A DNA stretch of 64,000 nt from Cruoricaptor ignavus (lineage in GTDB: Bacteria; Bacteroidota; Bacteroidia; Flavobacteriales; Weeksellaceae): the NCBI RefSeq assembly GCF_900141665.1, contig NZ_FQYI01000001.1, positions 1 through 64,000 on the forward strand. The letters run 5' to 3'. Shown here in pieces: positions 60,376 to 64,000 of this stretch. Position 1 is the first letter of the stretch. Every line of letters starts with the position of its first letter. The notes beneath the pieces are model-generated. The model saw only the letters and a list, made by a program, of their open reading frames with translations, was not told the DNA's origin and made no database searches. A program made the translations under genes and the position numbers.

Positions 60376-61032
60376 ATGAAATCCCAGCAGGAAATTTATG
60401 AATATTTAAAACAGTTCCTTACCGCCGAGCGGCTTGCCAAAATAGAGTTTTTCGCATCAGAAAGCTCAGATTTTGTTTTGCCCGTGCTGGAGGATGTTTA
60501 CCAGTTCCGGAATGCCGCGGCGATTGTGCGTAGCGCCGAAGCCTGCGGTTTCCACAAAGTGGTGGCGATGGAGAAAAAAAATATCTTCAAGCCGAATCTG
60601 GAAGTGACCAAAGGCGCCGATACCTGGGTGGAAATCGAGCGGCTCCCGCACAGCATCACTTCACTGGAAAAAATTAAAAGGCGCGGGTACAGACTCATCG
60701 CGGTATCACCGGAGGACGATGCCGTCCCGCTGCCAGAATTTAAAATCGCCCAACCGGCTGCCCTGATATTCGGCACCGAGTGGCAGGGCGTTTCAGGGGA
60801 ATTCATTGAACTTTGCGACGAAACGCTCGCCATACCGATGTATGGTTTTACCCAAAGTTTCAATGTCTCGGTGGCAGCGGCAATCTGCTGCTACGATCTT
60901 AAACAGAAACTGATCCAGAACGGTATTGACCATAAACTCTGCCATGAAATGCAGCTCCCTCTAAAAATCCGTTGGGCTATTAATTCCATCCGCAGCGGTG
61001 AGGAAATTTACAGACAGTTTTTAGAAAGTTGA
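60376..61032 (+). CDS. TrmH-family tRNA/rRNA 2'-O-methyltransferase
   Basis: A 218-aa SPOUT enzyme. Motif 1 is NAAAIVRSAEACGFHKV (about 47-63; the catalytic Arg is in IVRSAE), motif 2 is ALIFGTEWQGVS (about 131-142) and motif 3 is IPMYGFTQSFNVSVAAAICCY (about 154-174). A C-terminal helical extension resembles TrmH, the tRNA Gm18 methylase. ATG 60376 is chosen because a -7 promoter element ends 4 nt before it. Confidence 0.88.
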   Translation: MKSQQEIYEYLKQFLTAERLAKIEFFASESSDFVLPVLEDVYQFRNAAAIVRSAEACGFHKVVAMEKKNIFKPNLEVTKGADTWVEIERLPHSITSLEKIKRRGYRLIAVSPEDDAVPLPEFKIAQPAALIFGTEWQGVSGEFIELCDETLAIPMYGFTQSFNVSVAAAICCYDLKQKLIQNGIDHKLCHEMQLPLKIRWAINSIRSGEEIYRQFLES

Positions 61033-61064
61033 GAGAAAATTTTCGTAGATTAAAAAAAGTTTTC

Positions 61065-61072
61065 TAAATTTG
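61065..61072 (+). promoter_or_regulatory. -7 element upstream of a 15-codon ORF
   Basis: TAAATTTG is a perfect TAnnTTTG match, 25 nt before ATG 61098. No clear -33 TTG is seen at the expected spacing. Confidence 0.5.
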
Positions 61073-61097
61073 CCAAATAATCATCAGGAGATCCGCA

Positions 61098-61145
61098 ATG
61101 GCGGACACCAACCGAGAGACCAGAATCCACGGTGGTACAGTATGA
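61098..61145 (+). CDS. Candidate 15-aa peptide (leader peptide or small protein)
   Basis: ATG (61098-61100) to TGA (61143-61145) encodes MADTNRETRIHGGTV. It is preceded by AGGAG at 61086-61090, a Shine-Dalgarno-like site that is unusual for this lineage, and by a -7 promoter element at 61065-61072. A small hairpin (TCCGC...GCGGA) overlaps the start codon. The unrecognised 175-aa gene begins about 60 nt after the stop. It may be a leader peptide, a small protein or a gene remnant. Confidence 0.35.
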   Translation: MADTNRETRIHGGTV

Positions 61146-61204
61146 GGGCTTTGCCAAAATATAAGAAGTTTGCCTTGCGTTTTTCCTGATAAAATTTTTT
61201 TTCA

Positions 61205-61732
61205 ATGAATGATTTTATCACGGCAGCGGCGGCAATTTCCGGCAGGCAAGATTTAGATTCTAAGATTGCTCCGCAAAGTTTCCAATTAAGTTTTGAGATT
61301 AATGATGAGCTGGTCTGGGTGGAATTCCGGCAGAGCGGGAATATTTTTGTCGGCGAGTTTCTGAACATCTTCCGAGGTGCTGCTTTTGAGACAAAATTTG
61401 AGGCAAAAGATCACGGAGCTGGCTCACCTTCGGACGAGAAACTCATTCAGGCAGTGGAGAAACATTTCAACTATTTTAATGTATTTCGAAGTGCTGGCGC
61501 GGAGGCATTATTTACACAAAATTTCTGTCCGCTGAGGAAGCGCGCGCTGCGGAGGCACCGCCCGAATTTTGATTATGTGAAATATTTCCTTTCCGAAGGA
61601 AATTTCGACTTGAAATCTTACGGCGCGAGGGCAAACGCAAGCTGGTACCGACTGTATGCCCAGTGCCTGCGCGGCCCGGAGGAGTACAGGCGTGCCACTG
61701 CGCTGAGCAGCTATTCCGCAAAGAGCGCTTAA
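61205..61732 (+). CDS. Conserved-looking hypothetical protein
   Basis: A 175-aa soluble protein I cannot place. It has no signal peptide or membrane segment. It begins MNDFITAAAAISGRQDLDSK, has a mixed alpha/beta middle (WVEFRQSGNIFVGEFLNIFR, then EKHFNYFNVFRSAGAEALF) and a basic stretch RKRALRRHRPNFDYV near residue 115 that could bind nucleic acid or phosphate (inference). Composition matches the flanking core genes. It is followed by a terminator shared with the phytase gene. Confidence 0.55.
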   Translation: MNDFITAAAAISGRQDLDSKIAPQSFQLSFEINDELVWVEFRQSGNIFVGEFLNIFRGAAFETKFEAKDHGAGSPSDEKLIQAVEKHFNYFNVFRSAGAEALFTQNFCPLRKRALRRHRPNFDYVKYFLSEGNFDLKSYGARANASWYRLYAQCLRGPEEYRRATALSSYSAKSA

Positions 61733-61735
61733 GCA

Positions 61736-61765
61736 AAAAAAGCTGCATTACTGCAGCCTCTTTTA
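61736..61765. terminator. Bidirectional terminator
   Basis: GCTGCA (61742-61747), TTAC loop, TGCAGC (61752-61757), with an A run on the left and T-rich on the right, between convergent genes. Confidence 0.8.
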
Positions 61766-62815
61766 TTTGTTGATTTTCAAATCTTTCCCCGCGATGTCTT
61801 CCCAGCGATAGTAGTGGAAGGTGCGGTCGGTACTCATCACCACAAACATACCGTGGCGGAATTTATCATTCAGCGGAATGCTAACCATATCGGAGCCGTC
61901 GCTCTCCTGCGCTGCCACTTTTACTACTTTCAGCAGTTCCTGCCTGTTGCCTTCCCTTCGGAAGATATGGAATTTATTGGCTCCCTGATTGGAGACCAGG
62001 ATGTAGCCAGTTTTGGGCCCGGTCTTGTAGATCGATATGCCTTCGTGATCGGATGCGAAACCAGTCTGAGCAAACAGGTTAAGTTCCTCGTTGCCTTTAG
62101 CAGGATCGGCGTGGTATTTTCTCACGCCCACCTGCTCGTCGGAGTAATAGATGAAGCCGTTTTCATTATCTACCGCGATGGACTCTATCTCCTTTTTGCC
62201 GCTGTATTTTCCAAATTTCCGAACCAAATCGGCTTTTACTACGCCTCTGCCATCATCCTCCAGGAGGTATTGCCAAAGGTATCCCTCCGCAGGACCCGTC
62301 TTCCTCCCTACAATGGCGTAAATTTTCCCGTCGGGGGCGGTGTATAATGCGATGCCCATAAGATCGCGGAAGCCTTCGCCAGCCTCGCCTTCGAAAACAG
62401 GTATACCGCCGCCGTCCACCGCCTTCATATCCGGAAGAGAGAAAATGCGCAGTTTGTGTGTGAGCCGCTCGGTAGTTACCGCGATGTCTGTCGGTCTACC
62501 ATTGATTTTCAAGCCGTAGGCGATGTCTACATTATTTGGCCGCTGTAGTCCGGAAACGGTAAGCTCGGGAATAATCCTCCCCTCCAGATCGAAAACGAAG
62601 AGCGCACCGTCCTTATCCTTATCTGTGCCTACAATCAAGCTTTTGGACGGGTCTTTTTTATTAATCCAAATGGCGGGGTCGTCCGTATCGTGCTTTACTG
62701 GCTGGGTAATGACGGCAGGCTGTATCACCTCTTCCGAAATAGCCGCGCTCTGCTGCGTAGTTTTGCAAGAAATAATGATTGCAGAAAAAACTGCTGCTCT
62801 TACAAATTTTTTCAT
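61763..62815 (-). CDS. Beta-propeller phytase, lipoprotein
   Basis: A 350-aa protein. The lipoprotein signal ends IISC (Cys17). The mature part begins the phytase propeller with DTDDPAIWINKKDPSKSLIV (about 44-63), LQRPNNVDIAYG (about 89-100), YSDEQVGVRKY (about 227-237) and ASDHEGISIY (about 261-270). The Asp/Glu-rich loops are calcium and phosphate ligands in the family. It would release phosphate from phytate at the cell surface. A beta-helix protein gene lies 7 nt upstream, probably in one operon. Confidence 0.9.
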   Translation of the reverse strand: MKKFVRAAVFSAIIISCKTTQQSAAISEEVIQPAVITQPVKHDTDDPAIWINKKDPSKSLIVGTDKDKDGALFVFDLEGRIIPELTVSGLQRPNNVDIAYGLKINGRPTDIAVTTERLTHKLRIFSLPDMKAVDGGGIPVFEGEAGEGFRDLMGIALYTAPDGKIYAIVGRKTGPAEGYLWQYLLEDDGRGVVKADLVRKFGKYSGKKEIESIAVDNENGFIYYSDEQVGVRKYHADPAKGNEELNLFAQTGFASDHEGISIYKTGPKTGYILVSNQGANKFHIFRREGNRQELLKVVKVAAQESDGSDMVSIPLNDKFRHGMFVVMSTDRTFHYYRWEDIAGKDLKINK

Positions 62816-62822
62816 AATAAAA

Positions 62823-64000
62823 TTATTTCACTCCATACGCACCTATCGTCGCTGATGGCGCGGGGGATTCATAGGTTATTCCATCCATCACCAGACCTTT
62901 CGGGAAGTTTTTGGTGATGTTCGTTTTGCCCTTACCGATGGCCGGCGAGCCCGGCATCAGCCGGAAATCCCACTCCGGATTAAATACAGCATTATACATA
63001 TCGGTATTCAGTGGATAGTTTACAAATTTCGGGTCGTTGGCGCCAGGTGTCTTGGTATCGAGGATATCGTTTACTCCCCCCACCTGATCTTTCCCGTTCG
63101 GCGTAAAGCCTTTTACCGCTTCTGCATTATGGCCATAGTATAGATTGTTCGCTATGGTGGAGCGCGCATCCTTAGGCTTTTTGGTATCCTCCTTTACTCC
63201 GAAACGCGTATTCACGAAAAGTGTGTTGTAGATTTCTGCATGCACCGTCTGCTCCAGCCATATAGAGCCGCCTTTTATGCTCGGTTTCCGCCAGCCGGTA
63301 TTCAGTATCGTATTGTTGTAAGCTACTACATGCGCCTGGGGAGATCTGTCGCCCGCGTTGGAAAGCTTCATCGCGTTGGTATTGTTGGAATAAAACAGGT
63401 TATAGCTTACATCCGCAAGCGTGCCCGAGTTGATATATACACCCTCGCCGCCGCTTTTCCCGGTGGTGTAGAATTTATTTCCCGTAATGATGAGCTGCCC
63501 GCCATCGAAGTAACTAGAATGAACAAAGAAGTTTTTGATAATTGAGTTCTTCAACACAAGCTTCCCATTGCTGTTTGAAAACCATATCGCCGGAAGATCC
63601 TTTCCGGCTGCAGCTTTGTAGAGCCCAAGTTTTACAGAAAGCGAAGACTGCGTAGTGGATGCGCCGCCATATTCGATGATTGCGTGCTCTAAAAGAACTT
63701 CCTCCGCAGACTGCCCGCATAAGATTCCGCCCCAGTTCTTCCCCCAGGAATCGGGGGTGCGGAGCTCTTTCACGGTGGTAATCCTCACCGGGTTTTCCTC
63801 AGTGCCTTTTACATAGAGATTCCCCAGCACAATGAATTCCGGCTTCGCCTCGGCATCCATCTCCACCGTGCAGCCCTCCTCTATCACGAGGCGCTTCCCG
63901 GCAGGGATCACAATATCTCCGGATACTTTTACGACGCTGTTTCTCGTCCAGGTTCCAGAAACCTCTCCGGAAACGCCGGCAGAGCTGGAATTGATTTCAG
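62823..64000 (-). CDS. Secreted right-handed beta-helix protein (N-terminus outside window)
   Basis: The frame is open from base 64000 to the stop at 62823, so the 5' end is cut by the window. About 390 residues are visible. They show short repeated strands with Asn ladders (VLGNLYVKGTEENPVRITTV, IEYGGASTTQSSL, IIKNFFVHSSYFDGGQLIIT, NKFYTTGKSGGEGVYINSG) typical of pectate-lyase-like parallel beta-helices. The end reads SPAIGKG, a common closing motif of such proteins in Bacteroidota. It may be a surface polysaccharide- or phosphate-related protein. The coupling to phytase suggests phosphate acquisition, but no catalytic residues were identified. Confidence 0.75.
   Translation of the reverse strand, partial: EINSSSAGVSGEVSGTWTRNSVVKVSGDIVIPAGKRLVIEEGCTVEMDAEAKPEFIVLGNLYVKGTEENPVRITTVKELRTPDSWGKNWGGILCGQSAEEVLLEHAIIEYGGASTTQSSLSVKLGLYKAAAGKDLPAIWFSNSNGKLVLKNSIIKNFFVHSSYFDGGQLIITGNKFYTTGKSGGEGVYINSGTLADVSYNLFYSNNTNAMKLSNAGDRSPQAHVVAYNNTILNTGWRKPSIKGGSIWLEQTVHAEIYNTLFVNTRFGVKEDTKKPKDARSTIANNLYYGHNAEAVKGFTPNGKDQVGGVNDILDTKTPGANDPKFVNYPLNTDMYNAVFNPEWDFRLMPGSPAIGKGKTNITKNFPKGLVMDGITYESPAPSATIGAYGVK

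Noticed and set aside
61084-61368. 94-codon minus-strand frame opposite the 175-aa gene
   Set aside because: It overlaps that gene antisense, and the plus-strand promoter and ribosome site favour the plus strand.

Overview
The window looks like a chromosomal segment of a member of the Bacteroidota, class Flavobacteriia, most likely a Chryseobacterium-type Weeksellaceae. The evidence is: repeated -7 elements of the form TAnnTTTG with few Shine-Dalgarno sites; a T9SS-sorted PNGase F-like glycosidase; an RteC-type mobile-element regulator; a YpdA-type FAD oxidoreductase; a fused OlsF-like aminolipid acyltransferase; and split transketolase genes. Genus and species cannot be fixed from sequence reading alone.

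Region 1 (about 1-4,700) is a decayed genomic island beside tRNA-Phe. It holds the 5' end of an IS982-like transposase running off the left edge, a DnaC-like ATPase, a replication/winged-helix protein, an excisionase-like HTH protein, an RteC homologue and a 3' stub of a tyrosine recombinase. A lipoprotein follows, then an outer-membrane barrel gene whose start codon is split from the rest of its reading frame by a (TA)8 tract, so it is OFF as read and may be phase variable.

Region 2 (about 4,750-13,600) is core metabolism: OlsF-like acyltransferase, aspartate kinase, fructose-1,6-bisphosphatase, MenC, GlnRS, a DoxX-like membrane protein and YpdA. Region 3 (13,580-15,190) is a Mu-like prophage scar, with a 5'-truncated MuF head protein fused to a PD-(D/E)xK-like toxin domain beside a frameshifted phage ORF.

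Region 4 (15,190-22,720) carries a Nudix hydrolase, a PlsC-like acyltransferase, Mpl, an acetyl-CoA hydrolase/transferase family protein, a small secreted protein and DNA polymerase I. Region 5 (22,720-24,960) is an AT-rich insertion. It contains a relic identical over 25 bp to the island DnaC gene, a family 2 glycosyltransferase, a structured intergenic element, a lipoprotein and a tiny membrane protein.

Region 6 (24,960-64,000) is mostly housekeeping: a HipA-like/DUF3037 pair, UvrD/PcrA, PheS, FNR plus 2Fe-2S ferredoxin, PepD, RecR, SecG, an active/inactive M16 peptidase pair, an orphan ABC ATPase, an RsmB-like methylase, an MFS exporter, RimO, RlpA-like protein, ExoIII, a sodium-solute symporter, split transketolase, Lrp, TamB, TsaD, RsmE, the PNGase F-like protein, tRNA-Ser, asparaginase, a TrmH-family methylase, a beta-propeller phytase and a beta-helix protein cut by the right edge.

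The items most worth following up are the phase-variable barrel gene, the truncated MuF-toxin fusion, the two copies of one mobile-element gene 22 kb apart, a set of genes whose -7 element lies only 3-4 nt before the start codon (probably leaderless transcripts), and a 15-codon ORF with its own promoter and Shine-Dalgarno upstream of an unrecognised 175-aa protein.
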